Shown piece after piece: positions 17,244-25,445 of a DNA stretch of 53,262 nt. Source of the DNA: Photobacterium rosenbergii (GTDB taxonomy: Bacteria; Pseudomonadota; Gammaproteobacteria; Enterobacterales; Vibrionaceae); the NCBI RefSeq assembly GCF_003026455.1, contig NZ_PYMB01000027.1:1-53262 (forward strand). Reading direction: 5' to 3'. The first letter of the stretch is position 1. Every line of letters begins with the position of its first letter. The position numbers were made by a program, and so were the translations under genes. The notes beneath the pieces were generated by a model. It searched no databases, had not been told where the DNA came from, and worked only from the letters and a program-made list of their open reading frames with translations.

Positions 17244-17675
17244 GTGCAACTGACGAGTTTTACCGATTACGGCCTACGTGCCCTTATATACTTAGCAACC
17301 CTGCCGCAGGGTGAGCTGGCGAGCATTACCAAAGTGACCGAGGTATACGGTGTGTCACGTAACCACATGGTGAAGATCATCAACAAGCTTGGACAGCTGG
17401 GCTATGTTGAAACCGTGCGCGGTAAAAATGGCGGGATCCGCCTTGGCATGCCGGCCGATAAAATTATAGTCGGTGATGTCGTGCGGGCTATTGAGCCGCT
17501 ACAGATCGTCAATTGCAGTGAGGACTTTTGCCACATTACTCCAGCCTGCCGATTGAAAGGCATCCTGTTCGATGCACGCCAGGCGTTCCTCAACGAGCTG
17601 GATAACCACACCCTGTCAGAAATGATAGATGACAACCCGCCTTTGCGTGTCTTGTTGGACCAGCCTGAGCTGTAA
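17244..17675 (+). CDS. nsrR: Nitric oxide-sensing Fe-S repressor NsrR
   Basis: An Rrf2-family transcriptional repressor whose Fe-S cluster is destroyed by NO, releasing genes such as hmpA. From GTG 17244 the protein has 143 residues: a winged helix with SRNHMVKIINKL and the cluster cysteines C91, C96 and C102 in VNCSEDFCHITPACR. The GTG start has AGGAGG 7 bases upstream and gives QLTSFTDYGLRAL, matching E. coli NsrR; an ATG at 17223 would precede that site. It is followed by rnr and rlmB, the enterobacterial order. Confidence 0.96.
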   Translation: MQLTSFTDYGLRALIYLATLPQGELASITKVTEVYGVSRNHMVKIINKLGQLGYVETVRGKNGGIRLGMPADKIIVGDVVRAIEPLQIVNCSEDFCHITPACRLKGILFDARQAFLNELDNHTLSEMIDDNPPLRVLLDQPEL

Positions 17676-17792
17676 AACAAAATCAATAACTTCAAATTCT
17701 CTCTGGGGAGCTAAATTTTCGACTTGGCTCCCGTCTGTTCACCTAGGGCGCGGATATACTTGAAGTATCTCTTCGCCAACTTGGATCTAATT

Positions 17793-20348
17793 ATGTCAAA
17801 AGGTACTACCGATTTACCGGTCGATCCTTTTCGCGATCGCGAAGCATCAAACTACGAAAATCCTATTCCTAGCCGCGAAATGCTGCTGGAAGTGATTCGC
17901 GGTTATTCGACGCCAGTCAGCCGCGATCAGTTATTCGAAGAACTGAAACTTGAAGGCGAAGACCAATATGAAGGTCTGCGCCGTCGCCTGCGCGCTATGG
18001 AGCGTGATGGCCAGCTAATTTTTACCCGTCGTCAGTGCTATGCCTTGCCAGAGCGCCTCGATTTGATCAAAGGCCATGTGATTGGCCACCGGGACGGGTT
18101 TGGCTTCCTGCGCCCGGAAGGCACCCGCAGTAAGGAAGAAGACTTGCTGCTTCCCCACCACCAAATGCGTGGTGTGATCCACGGTGATTACATTCTGGCC
18201 CAGGTGGCTGGTACGGATAAACGTGGCCGCCGCGAAGGGCGCGTGGTCCGTGTACTGCAGCATTACGAAGGCCAGATTGTCGGCCGCTTCTTTATCGAAG
18301 ACGGCATGGGCTATGTAGTGCCGGACGACTCCCGTATTGCCCAAGATATCGTGATCCCGAATGATCAGCGCATGGGTGCGCGAATGGGTAACGTGGTAGT
18401 GGTTGAAATCAACCAGCGAGCTACCCGCCAGTACAATGCCGTAGGTAAGGTCGTTGAGGTATTGGGCGAGAACATGGCGCCGGGGATGGAAATCGAAATT
18501 GCCCTGCGTACCCACGATATCCCCCATGAATGGCCGGCGGAAGTTGAGAAACAGATCCAGGGGCTCGGCGAAGAAGTTCCTGAGGAGGCCAAGCAGGGCC
18601 GTGTTGACTTGCGTAAGCTGCCATTGGTGACGATTGATGGCGAAGATGCCCGTGATTTCGATGATGCGGTCTACTGTGAGCGCAAGAAGTCTGGTGGCTG
18701 GCGCCTGTGGGTTGCGATTGCCGATGTCTCCCACTATGTCCGCCCGGATTCAGCACTGGATACCGAAGCCGTGCGCCGTGGTAACTCGGTGTATTTCCCT
18801 TCTCAAGTGATCCCGATGTTGCCAGAAGTCCTGTCCAACGGCCTGTGCTCGCTTAACCCGCAGGTTGACCGCCTGTGTATGGTGTGTGAGATGACTATCT
18901 CGGCATCCGGTAAGCTCTCTGGCTATAAGCACTATGAAGCGGTGATGAACTCCCATGCACGTCTGACTTACACTAAGGTCAGCAAGATGCTGGAAGGCGA
19001 TGAGGAGTTGCGCGAGCGCTATGCACCGCTGGTGCCGCATCTTGAAGAGCTATATGGCATGTATAAAGTGCTCAAGACTGCACGTGAAGAGCGTGGGGCC
19101 ATTGAGTTCGAAACTATAGAAACCCAGTTTATCTTCAATGCCGATCGTAAGATTGACCGCATTGTGCCGGCAGAGCGTAACGATGCCCACAAGATCATTG
19201 AAGAGTGTATGATCCTAGCCAACATTGCTTCGGCCTCGTTTGTCGAGAAGGCCAAAGAGCCGGCGCTGTACCGGGTACACGATACCCCGGGTGAAGAGCG
19301 CCTGACAGGTTTCCGCGACTTCCTTGGCGAGCTCGGTCTGCAGCTTTCTGGTGGCCTAGAGCCCGCGCCGAAGGACTATGCTGCCTTGGCGGCAATGATC
19401 CAGAGCCGCCCGGACCATGAGCTGATCCAGACCATGCTGCTGCGTTCGATGAAACAAGCGGTTTATCAGGCGGATAATATTGGCCACTTTGGTCTGGCCC
19501 TGAAGCGCTATGCCCACTTCACTTCGCCGATCCGCCGTTATCCGGACTTGACCTTGCACCGTGCGATCAAATACTTGGTGGCCAAGCAGGAAGGGACCAA
19601 CAAGGACCGCTGGACACCGACCGGAGGTTACCATTACTCCTTCGATGATATGGATACCCTGGGTGAGCAGTGCTCGATGACCGAGCGCCGTGCCGATGAC
19701 GCGACCCGCGATGTGGCTGACTGGTTGAAGTGTGAGTACATGCAGGACCATGTCGGTGACGAGTTCGAGGGGGTGATTGCCAATGTGACCGGTTTTGGTT
19801 TCTTTGTTCGCCTCAACGAGCTGAATATCGATGGCCTTGTCCATATCTCCAACCTGGCCAATGATTACTACCAGTATGATCCAATTGGCCAGCGCCTAAT
19901 TGGTGATAGCTCCGGCCAGGTATATCGCCTCGGTGATACGGTGAAGGTCAAAGTGGCGTCGATTAATCTTAATGACCGCCAGATAGACTTTGATATCGTA
20001 GGCAGTAACCGCAAGCCGCGTGGGGCTGGCAAAACCGCCAAGAACCGAGAGAAAAAGCAACGCATGCGAAAAGCCGAGGGCATGCAGCGCCAGAGCATGA
20101 AGGTATACCGCGTTAAAGGTGGTGAGGCCGAACAAGAGTCGCGTTCGAAGTCGAAGAAAGAACGTAGCTCAGTGCGCCAGAAGCTAAAAGCCGGTGCTAT
20201 CCCGAAACTTGAAGGCGACAAGGCACCGGAAGGCAAAGGCGGTAAGCAGGGCGGCAAGGGTAAGCCGTCCGCAAAGAAAAAATCGACCAAGGTACGCAAG
20301 AAGAAACAGCGTGCCGGGAAGAAAGAACGAGCAGCTAAGAAGAATTAA
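17793..20348 (+). CDS. rnr: Exoribonuclease R
   Basis: A 3'-5' processive exoribonuclease that degrades structured RNA and takes part in ribosome and tmRNA quality control. From ATG 17793 the protein has 851 residues: an N-terminal winged helix, two cold-shock domains (about 90-240), the RNB catalytic domain with DGEDARDFDD at 282-291, an S1 domain (about 655-735) and a Lys/Arg-rich tail of about 105 residues. A reading from 17724 adds 23 residues without family match and was rejected. It lies 117 bp after nsrR and 3 bp before rlmB. Confidence 0.97.
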   Translation: MSKGTTDLPVDPFRDREASNYENPIPSREMLLEVIRGYSTPVSRDQLFEELKLEGEDQYEGLRRRLRAMERDGQLIFTRRQCYALPERLDLIKGHVIGHRDGFGFLRPEGTRSKEEDLLLPHHQMRGVIHGDYILAQVAGTDKRGRREGRVVRVLQHYEGQIVGRFFIEDGMGYVVPDDSRIAQDIVIPNDQRMGARMGNVVVVEINQRATRQYNAVGKVVEVLGENMAPGMEIEIALRTHDIPHEWPAEVEKQIQGLGEEVPEEAKQGRVDLRKLPLVTIDGEDARDFDDAVYCERKKSGGWRLWVAIADVSHYVRPDSALDTEAVRRGNSVYFPSQVIPMLPEVLSNGLCSLNPQVDRLCMVCEMTISASGKLSGYKHYEAVMNSHARLTYTKVSKMLEGDEELRERYAPLVPHLEELYGMYKVLKTAREERGAIEFETIETQFIFNADRKIDRIVPAERNDAHKIIEECMILANIASASFVEKAKEPALYRVHDTPGEERLTGFRDFLGELGLQLSGGLEPAPKDYAALAAMIQSRPDHELIQTMLLRSMKQAVYQADNIGHFGLALKRYAHFTSPIRRYPDLTLHRAIKYLVAKQEGTNKDRWTPTGGYHYSFDDMDTLGEQCSMTERRADDATRDVADWLKCEYMQDHVGDEFEGVIANVTGFGFFVRLNELNIDGLVHISNLANDYYQYDPIGQRLIGDSSGQVYRLGDTVKVKVASINLNDRQIDFDIVGSNRKPRGAGKTAKNREKKQRMRKAEGMQRQSMKVYRVKGGEAEQESRSKSKKERSSVRQKLKAGAIPKLEGDKAPEGKGGKQGGKGKPSAKKKSTKVRKKKQRAGKKERAAKKN

Positions 20349-20351
20349 TCC

Positions 20352-21086
20352 ATGAGTAATAACATGATTTTCGGCATTCATGCCGTTAAAGCCGTTTTGG
20401 CGGCAGACCCTTCTCGCTTCATCGAAGTTTTTGTATTGAAGGGCCGTGAAGATGACCGTTTGTTGCCGGTGATCAACGAGCTACAAATGCTGGGGATCAC
20501 TATCCAGCAGGCAGGGCGTAAGGCTCTTGATGATAAAGCCCAAGGCGCATCGCACCAGGGCATTATCGCCCGTGTCCGCCCTGGCAAGCAGTACAACGAG
20601 AATGATATCGATGACGTGTTGGCGGGCAAAGAAAACCCACTGTTGTTGGTACTCGATGGCGTAACCGACCCGCATAACCTAGGCGCCTGCCTGCGTAACG
20701 CGGATGCTGCGGGCGCGGTAGCCGTAATTGTGCCGAAGGACCGCTCGGCACAGCTTAACGCGACAGCAAGCAAGGTCGCTTGTGGTGCAGCTGAAGTGGT
20801 ACCGCTTATCCGTGTGACCAACCTGGCCCGTACTCTACGTGCGCTACAGGACAAAGGTGTATGGGTCGTAGGTACCGCCGGTGAGGCCACTCACGACCTT
20901 TACCAAAGCAAGCTGACCGGTCCGCTGGCAATTGTGATGGGCGCCGAAGGCGAAGGCATGCGTCGCCTGACCCGTGAAACCTGTGATGACCTGATCAAAA
21001 TCCCAATGGCAGGCTCGGTCTCAAGCTTGAACGTATCGGTAGCAACGGGTATCTGCCTGTTCGAAGCGGTACGCCAGAGGCAGTAA
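20352..21086 (+). CDS. rlmB: 23S rRNA Gm2251 2'-O-methyltransferase RlmB
   Basis: A SPOUT-class enzyme methylating G2251 of the ribosomal P loop with SAM. The protein has 244 residues with an N-terminal SpoU substrate-binding domain and a C-terminal knot domain. Motif 1 is NLGACLRNADAAGA, motif 2 is IVMGAEGEGMRRL, and motif 3 is IPMAGSVSSLNVSVATGI. It starts 3 bp after the rnr stop, so it is co-transcribed. A long-stem terminator follows. Confidence 0.97.
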   Translation: MSNNMIFGIHAVKAVLAADPSRFIEVFVLKGREDDRLLPVINELQMLGITIQQAGRKALDDKAQGASHQGIIARVRPGKQYNENDIDDVLAGKENPLLLVLDGVTDPHNLGACLRNADAAGAVAVIVPKDRSAQLNATASKVACGAAEVVPLIRVTNLARTLRALQDKGVWVVGTAGEATHDLYQSKLTGPLAIVMGAEGEGMRRLTRETCDDLIKIPMAGSVSSLNVSVATGICLFEAVRQRQ

Positions 21087-21166
21087 GCCAAATGTTCCTG
21101 TGGTGCTATGGCACTGTGGGGCTATGGTAAAGGAGCGGGAAGGCATCTACTCGCTTCCTTAACACG

Positions 21167-21232
21167 AAACCCTGTGAGTTAGAGAGTAAGCTAAGGTGCT
21201 TACTTGCCTAACTCATGGGGTTTGTTATTTTT
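21167..21232 (+). terminator. Long-stem terminator after rlmB
   Basis: AAACCC-TGTGAGTTAG-AGAGTAAGC pairs with GCTTACTTGC-CTAACTCATG-GGGTTT around a TAAGGT loop, a stem of about 25 bp with a few mismatches. It ends in a T-rich tract. It lies 80 bp after rlmB. A smaller imperfect hairpin (AAGGAGCG/CGCTTCCTT, 21130-21160) precedes it. Confidence 0.75.
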
Positions 21233-21233
21233 C

Positions 21234-21289
21234 GAACCACAGAACCACAGAACCACAGAACCACAGAACCACAGAACCACAGAACCACA
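21234..21289 (+). repeat. Seven perfect copies of the 8-bp unit GAACCACA
   Basis: Seven uninterrupted 8-bp units run from 21234 to 21289, between the rlmB terminator and the rpsF promoter (-35 begins at 21308). The unit length is not a multiple of 3 and the open frames through it have no coding character, so this is a non-coding microsatellite. Perfect copy identity suggests recent slippage and probable length variation between strains. Confidence 0.97.
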
Positions 21290-21307
21290 TTTCATCACAA
21301 ATTTCTC

Positions 21308-21336
21308 TTGCTTCAATTGTCCATTCTCTGTACTAT
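21308..21336 (+). promoter_or_regulatory. Putative sigma-70 promoter of the rpsF operon
   Basis: TTGCTT (21308-21313) and TACTAT (21331-21336) are separated by 17 bp, followed by a TGCC discriminator. It lies 19 bp downstream of the GAACCACA array and 97 bp upstream of rpsF, so the array occupies the UP-element/activator region. Confidence 0.55.
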
Positions 21337-21374
21337 TCTGCCTCCAAATTCTCGGTTATTTATTTTAGTTCCTT

Positions 21375-21408
21375 GCTTCTCTTGGTTAACCGAGCCAATC
21401 CGAGAAGC
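21375..21408 (+). promoter_or_regulatory. Putative S6:S18-binding leader RNA of rpsF
   Basis: GCTTCTC (21375-21381) pairs perfectly with GAGAAGC (21402-21408). An inner stem TTGG/CCAA (82-85 with 95-98) encloses a 9-nt loop, and UCC at 21399-21401 bulges on the 3' side directly before G. A bulged CCG in a two-stem hairpin in the rpsF 5' UTR is the described S6:S18 autoregulatory motif of many bacteria. The hairpin ends 24 bp before the start codon. Fold derived by hand. Confidence 0.65.
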
Positions 21409-21432
21409 TGATTAATCCGTAAGGAGCAACCC

Positions 21433-21825
21433 ATGCGTCATTACGAAATCGTATTCATGGTGCACCCAGATCAGAGCGAGCAGGTTGCTGGCATGGTCGA
21501 GCGTTACACTGGTGCAATCAAAGATTCTGGTGGTCAGATTCACCGTCTAGAAGATTGGGGCCGTCGTCAACTGGCTTACCCAATCAACAAACTGCACAAA
21601 GCACACTACGTTCTAATGAACGTTGAAGCTGAGCAGTCTGTAATTGACGAGCTAGAGTCTAACTTCCGCTTCAACGACGCTGTGATCCGTAACATGATCA
21701 TGCGCACTAAAGGCGCTATCACTGAGCCATCTCCAATGATGAAGGCTAAAGAAGAGCGTGCCCCACGTCGTGAAGAGCGTGCAGAGCAACCTGCACAGTC
21801 TGAAGGCGAAGCTGCAGCTGAGTAA
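21433..21825 (+). CDS. rpsF: 30S ribosomal protein S6
   Basis: Binds 16S rRNA with S18 in the platform of the small subunit. The protein has 130 residues: MRHYEIVFMVHPDQSEQV at the N terminus, LEDWGRRQLAYPINK near 40-54, and an acidic C-terminal tail (about 105-130, rich in Glu and Ala). In E. coli such a tail receives glutamates from RimK. First gene of rpsF-priB-rpsR-rplI; AAGGAG lies upstream of the start. Confidence 0.99.
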   Translation: MRHYEIVFMVHPDQSEQVAGMVERYTGAIKDSGGQIHRLEDWGRRQLAYPINKLHKAHYVLMNVEAEQSVIDELESNFRFNDAVIRNMIMRTKGAITEPSPMMKAKEERAPRREERAEQPAQSEGEAAAE

Positions 21826-21832
21826 TTGTTAA

Positions 21833-22135
21833 ATGACCAATCGTCTGGAGTTATCTGGCGTTATTGCCAAAGACCCCAAACGAAGCCGGTCGCTGGCAGG
21901 TGTGCCTCATTGTCACTTTGTGCTTGAGCATCGCTCCTACCAGAAAGAAGCTGACCTACCACGCCAGGTGTATTGCTACATCAACGTGGTAGTAAGCGGG
22001 CAAGGTCAACAAGTTCTCACTCAAGATTTAGCTATCGGCAGCCACATTAAGGTAGGCGGTTTTGTCTCCTACCACACCGGACGTAATGGTCTAGGTAAAT
22101 TAGTGTTGCATGCTGATCACATTGAAAAAATTTAG
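21833..22135 (+). CDS. priB: Primosomal replication protein N (PriB)
   Basis: A single-stranded DNA-binding OB-fold dimer that helps PriA, DnaT and DnaB restart stalled forks. The protein has 100 residues starting MTNRLELSGVIAKDPKRS, with PHCHFVLEHRSYQKEA near 24-39 and the C-terminal LVLHADHIEKI. It starts 7 bp after rpsF and ends 16 bp before rpsR, the standard gammaproteobacterial position. Confidence 0.97.
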   Translation: MTNRLELSGVIAKDPKRSRSLAGVPHCHFVLEHRSYQKEADLPRQVYCYINVVVSGQGQQVLTQDLAIGSHIKVGGFVSYHTGRNGLGKLVLHADHIEKI

Positions 22136-22151
22136 TTCAGGAGATAAGCCC

Positions 22152-22379
22152 ATGGCACGTTTCTTCCGTCGTCGTAAGTTCTGCCGTTTCACTGCAGAAG
22201 GCGTACAAGAGATTGACTACAAAGACGTAGCAACTCTTAAAAACTACATCACTGAAGCTGGTAAAATTGTACCAAGCCGTATCACTGGTACTCGCGCTAA
22301 ATACCAGCGTCAGCTAGCTCGCGCTATCAAGCGTTCTCGTTACCTAGCACTTCTACCATACACTGACAAGCATCAGTAA
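22152..22379 (+). CDS. rpsR: 30S ribosomal protein S18
   Basis: A 75-residue partner of S6 on the platform. It starts MARFFRRRKFCRFTAEG and ends YTDKHQ. The ATG at 22152 has a GGAGAT site 10 bases upstream; an in-frame start at 22110 inside priB would add 14 unrelated residues and was rejected. Confidence 0.99.
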   Translation: MARFFRRRKFCRFTAEGVQEIDYKDVATLKNYITEAGKIVPSRITGTRAKYQRQLARAIKRSRYLALLPYTDKHQ

Positions 22380-22416
22380 TCGGTAGCGGTTTAATTAAGT
22401 TTAAGAGGACAAGATA

Positions 22417-22869
22417 ATGCAAGTTATTCTACTTGATAAAATCGGTAACCTAGGTGGCCTTGGCGATCAGGTTAACGTTAAAGCGGGTTTTGCTCGTAAC
22501 TTCCTTATCCCACAGGGCAAGGCAGTAATGGCTACTAAAGCTAACGTTGAAATGTTCGAAGCTCGTCGTGCTGAGCTAGAAGCTAAAGTTGCTGAGCAAC
22601 TGACTGCTGCTGAAGCACGCGCTGAGAAAGTTAACGCGCTTGAAGCTGTAGTTATCGCATCTAAAGCTGGTGACGAAGGTAAACTATTCGGTTCTATCGG
22701 TACTCGTGACATCGCTGACGCAATCACTGCGGCTGGCGTTGAAGTAGCGAAGAGCGAAGTTCGCCTACCTGAAGGTGCACTACGTACGACTGGCGAATTC
22801 GAGATCAGCATCCAGCTGCACTCTGACGTATTCGCAACTGTTAACCTAAACGTTGTTGCTGAAGACTAA
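22417..22869 (+). CDS. rplI: 50S ribosomal protein L9
   Basis: A two-domain protein of the L1 stalk base. The protein has 150 residues: an N-terminal domain MQVILLDKIGNLGGLGDQV with the VKAGFARNFLIPQGKA signature, a long connecting helix, and a C-terminal domain. Last gene of the operon, followed by a strong terminator. Confidence 0.99.
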   Translation: MQVILLDKIGNLGGLGDQVNVKAGFARNFLIPQGKAVMATKANVEMFEARRAELEAKVAEQLTAAEARAEKVNALEAVVIASKAGDEGKLFGSIGTRDIADAITAAGVEVAKSEVRLPEGALRTTGEFEISIQLHSDVFATVNLNVVAED

Positions 22870-22891
22870 TAACGTTTTGTGTTGATTGCTT

Positions 22892-22918
22892 AAAACCAGC
22901 CTCCGGGCTGGTTTTTTT
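22892..22918 (+). terminator. Intrinsic terminator of the rpsF-rplI operon
   Basis: AAAACCAGCC-TCC-GGGCTGGTTTT stem followed by T run, 22 bp after the rplI stop. Confidence 0.94.
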
Positions 22919-23006
22919 ATGCCTGAAAAATGGTGAAGAGGTGTATTGGGGAAGGGGGGACCTTGATGCTGAGCTTATGGGCCAAGCTGAAACGGTATTT
23001 TAGGCG

Positions 23007-23762
23007 TTACATCTTGAATAGCAGGTTGACCGTCATGGCCGAGTCACGTTTCTTCAGGCCATCTGGTACCCAGCTGTTAAGTTTCTGGTTGTTGCTGATT
23101 TTGATAGCAACAAAGTCACTGATGGCGGTGGTGAGGTTGAATTCTGCCTCCATGGTGCTGTTACTGTTACCGGCAATACCCGTAAGTCGTACACCCAATT
23201 CAACGGTTTTTGACGGCTTCCAAGTCATCTTGGCGTTGCCACGGAGGATCAGTTCGTCGACGGTTTCTTGCACGATAATATCATCGTCGTCGATTTCATC
23301 GAGGTTGGGTTCTTGGTGGCGGTAGCCCGGGCCGGCTTCCACTTCCATCTGGAAGGTTTCTCGCCTTACTAACTGGTAACCCAAACCGGTCGCGAAGGTA
23401 AAGTCGGTGAAGTAGGGACCATAGCGGTCATCAACGTAGTTGATGTTGCCCAGCACATAGGTCCGCTCATTGATCTTCATATCGCTCTGCAGTTCGACCT
23501 GTCCCTTGCGCTTGTCTTCCTCGCCGTCTTTTTCTGCCAGCAGGAACCTGAATTCACCGGTATGTCGATACTGGTTTTTGACATAGGTGCCCCCAAGGCG
23601 GGTATTGAGGGTTTGTGAGTCCGAGTTTCCCCCAAGAGACTGGTAACCAAGTTCAAGCTCGGTGCTCAGTGGTGGCGGGATCCGGGTTGGACGCTCATCA
23701 CTGGTGGCGGCATTGGCATGGGTGCTGGCAAGCAGTACTAAAGCTAACAGGGTTCTTGCCAA
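23007..23762 (-). CDS. DUF481 family outer-membrane protein
   Basis: A 251-residue predicted beta-barrel protein of the DUF481 (YdiY-like, salt-induced outer membrane protein) family. It has a signal peptide (MARTLLALVLLASTHANA), alternating strand pattern (LSTELELGYQSLGGNSDSQTL), and an acidic loop EIDDDDI near 160. The terminal strand NLLFKM does not end in Phe. It is convergent with rplI and divergent from dnaB. The specific function is unknown; some relatives respond to osmotic stress. Confidence 0.8.
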   Translation of the reverse strand: MARTLLALVLLASTHANAATSDERPTRIPPPLSTELELGYQSLGGNSDSQTLNTRLGGTYVKNQYRHTGEFRFLLAEKDGEEDKRKGQVELQSDMKINERTYVLGNINYVDDRYGPYFTDFTFATGLGYQLVRRETFQMEVEAGPGYRHQEPNLDEIDDDDIIVQETVDELILRGNAKMTWKPSKTVELGVRLTGIAGNSNSTMEAEFNLTTAISDFVAIKISNNQKLNSWVPDGLKKRDSAMTVNLLFKM

Positions 23763-23947
23763 GCGGCCTCCTCATTGGGTGAAACAGTAATTGACCAAAC
23801 CCGGCATTCTAACCGATTTATGTCATCTTTTGGTCAGGAATCGTGGGTCGAATGTATCAAATTGCTCGCAGGGCTCTATTATGTCATTTCTGGAGGGAAA
23901 ATCGCTATCAACGCTATATTGATAGATGGACTCGTTCTGAATTAAGG

Positions 23948-23953
23948 TATAAT
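23948..23953 (+). promoter_or_regulatory. Perfect -10 box upstream of dnaB
   Basis: TATAAT lies 36 bp before the dnaB start with no good -35 at 16-18 bp, so the promoter may depend on an activator or an upstream element. A palindrome TATCAA-N7-TTGATA at 23906-23924 sits 24 bp upstream. Confidence 0.45.
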
Positions 23954-23988
23954 GCTCGGCTTAGTTTCCGGCAATCATTTCAATTCCT

Positions 23989-25386
23989 ATGGCAGAGAAT
24001 CGCAAACCGAACCCCAAAAAAGACTCCCAGATGGACGCGCTTAAGATGGCGCCGCACTCGCTGGAGGCTGAGCAGTCGGTCCTCGGCGGCTTGATGCTGG
24101 ACAATGAGAAGTGGGATGTTGTTGCCGAGAAGGTGGTGGCCAAAGACTTCTACAGTCGCCCGCACCGCATTGTTTTCGAAGGGGCAGCAGCCTTGCTCGA
24201 AGCGGGTCAACCGCTTGACTTGATCACCTTGTCCGAGCACCTTGAGCGAGCAGACCAGCTCGAGGATGTCGGTGGTTTTGCTTATCTGGCAGAGCTTGCC
24301 AAGAACACCCCGTCAGCGGCCAACATTCTGGCCTATGCCGAGATTGTGCGTGAGCGGGCATTGATCCGAGACATGATCAGTGTGGCTAACGAAATCGCCG
24401 ACGCAGGTTATGATCCCCAGGGCCGTGACAGTGAAGAATTGCTGGATATGGCCGAGAGTAAAGTTTTCGCCATTGCCGAGCAGCGTACTTCGGAAAACGA
24501 AGGCCCGCAGAATGTCGATACTATTCTGGAGAAAACCCTCGAGCGTATTGAACTGCTGTACCAGACACCGCAAGATGGCGTGACTGGGGTATCGACGGGC
24601 TTTACCGACCTGAACAAGAAAACCGCCGGCCTGCAGGGCTCGGATCTGATCATCGTTGCCGCCCGTCCTTCGATGGGTAAAACCACCTTTGCCATGAACC
24701 TGTGTGAAAACGCGGCCATGGAGCAGGAAAAGCCGGTGCTTATCTTCTCGTTGGAGATGCCATCAGAGCAGATCATGATGCGTATGTTGGCCTCCCTGTC
24801 ACGGGTAGACCAGACCAAAATCCGTACCGGTCAGTTGGATGACGAGGACTGGGCGCGCATTTCGTCGACCATGGGTATTCTGATGGAAAAGAAGAATATG
24901 TATATCGACGATAGCTCGGGCCTGACGCCGACAGAAGTGCGCTCCCGTGCCCGCCGTATCGCCCGCGACCATGGCGGTCTCAGCCTTATCATGATTGACT
25001 ACCTGCAGCTAATGCGGGTACCTGGCCTGCAAGATAACCGTACCTTGGAAATCGCCGAGATTTCACGCTCGCTCAAAGCGTTGGCCAAAGAGCTCAATGT
25101 GCCGGTGGTTGCCCTGTCGCAGCTTAACCGCTCGTTGGAGCAGCGTGCCGACAAACGCCCGGTTAACTCTGACTTGCGTGAATCGGGAGCGATCGAGCAG
25201 GATGCCGATTTGATCATGTTCATTTATCGTGACGAGGTTTACCACGAAGACAGTGCCCTTAAAGGCATTGCTGAAATTATTCTGGGTAAGCAGCGTAACG
25301 GTCCGATCGGTACGGTACGATTGACCTTCCAGGGCCAGTTCTCCCGGTTCGACAATTATGCCGGTCCGGCCTTCGATGACGAATAA
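23989..25386 (+). CDS. dnaB: Replicative DNA helicase DnaB
   Basis: The hexameric 5'-3' helicase at the replication fork. The protein has 465 residues: an N-terminal DnaG-binding domain (about 20-125), a linker, and a RecA-like C-terminal domain with Walker A ARPSMGKTT (K231), Walker B LIMIDYLQLM and the arginine-finger region. No intein interrupts the domain. It is followed by alr after 59 bp, as in E. coli and vibrios. Confidence 0.99.
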   Translation: MAENRKPNPKKDSQMDALKMAPHSLEAEQSVLGGLMLDNEKWDVVAEKVVAKDFYSRPHRIVFEGAAALLEAGQPLDLITLSEHLERADQLEDVGGFAYLAELAKNTPSAANILAYAEIVRERALIRDMISVANEIADAGYDPQGRDSEELLDMAESKVFAIAEQRTSENEGPQNVDTILEKTLERIELLYQTPQDGVTGVSTGFTDLNKKTAGLQGSDLIIVAARPSMGKTTFAMNLCENAAMEQEKPVLIFSLEMPSEQIMMRMLASLSRVDQTKIRTGQLDDEDWARISSTMGILMEKKNMYIDDSSGLTPTEVRSRARRIARDHGGLSLIMIDYLQLMRVPGLQDNRTLEIAEISRSLKALAKELNVPVVALSQLNRSLEQRADKRPVNSDLRESGAIEQDADLIMFIYRDEVYHEDSALKGIAEIILGKQRNGPIGTVRLTFQGQFSRFDNYAGPAFDDE

Positions 25387-25445
25387 GGCTATTTAAGCTT
25401 AAGATGCAGTACCGGTTTGCCGGGCAATAATGAGTAGGAACATAG

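Noticed and set aside
21234..21289. CRISPR array
   Set aside because: Units are 8 bp and contiguous without spacers, and no cas genes are in the window.
21196..21415. Two open frames through the GAACCACA array encoding ENHRTTEPQ-type repeats
   Set aside because: The 8-bp unit yields repetitive peptides in all frames; no ribosome site and position over the terminator and promoter argue against coding.
23989..25386. Intein or insertion in dnaB
   Set aside because: DnaB often hosts inteins, but Walker A and B motifs are contiguous and the length (465) is normal.
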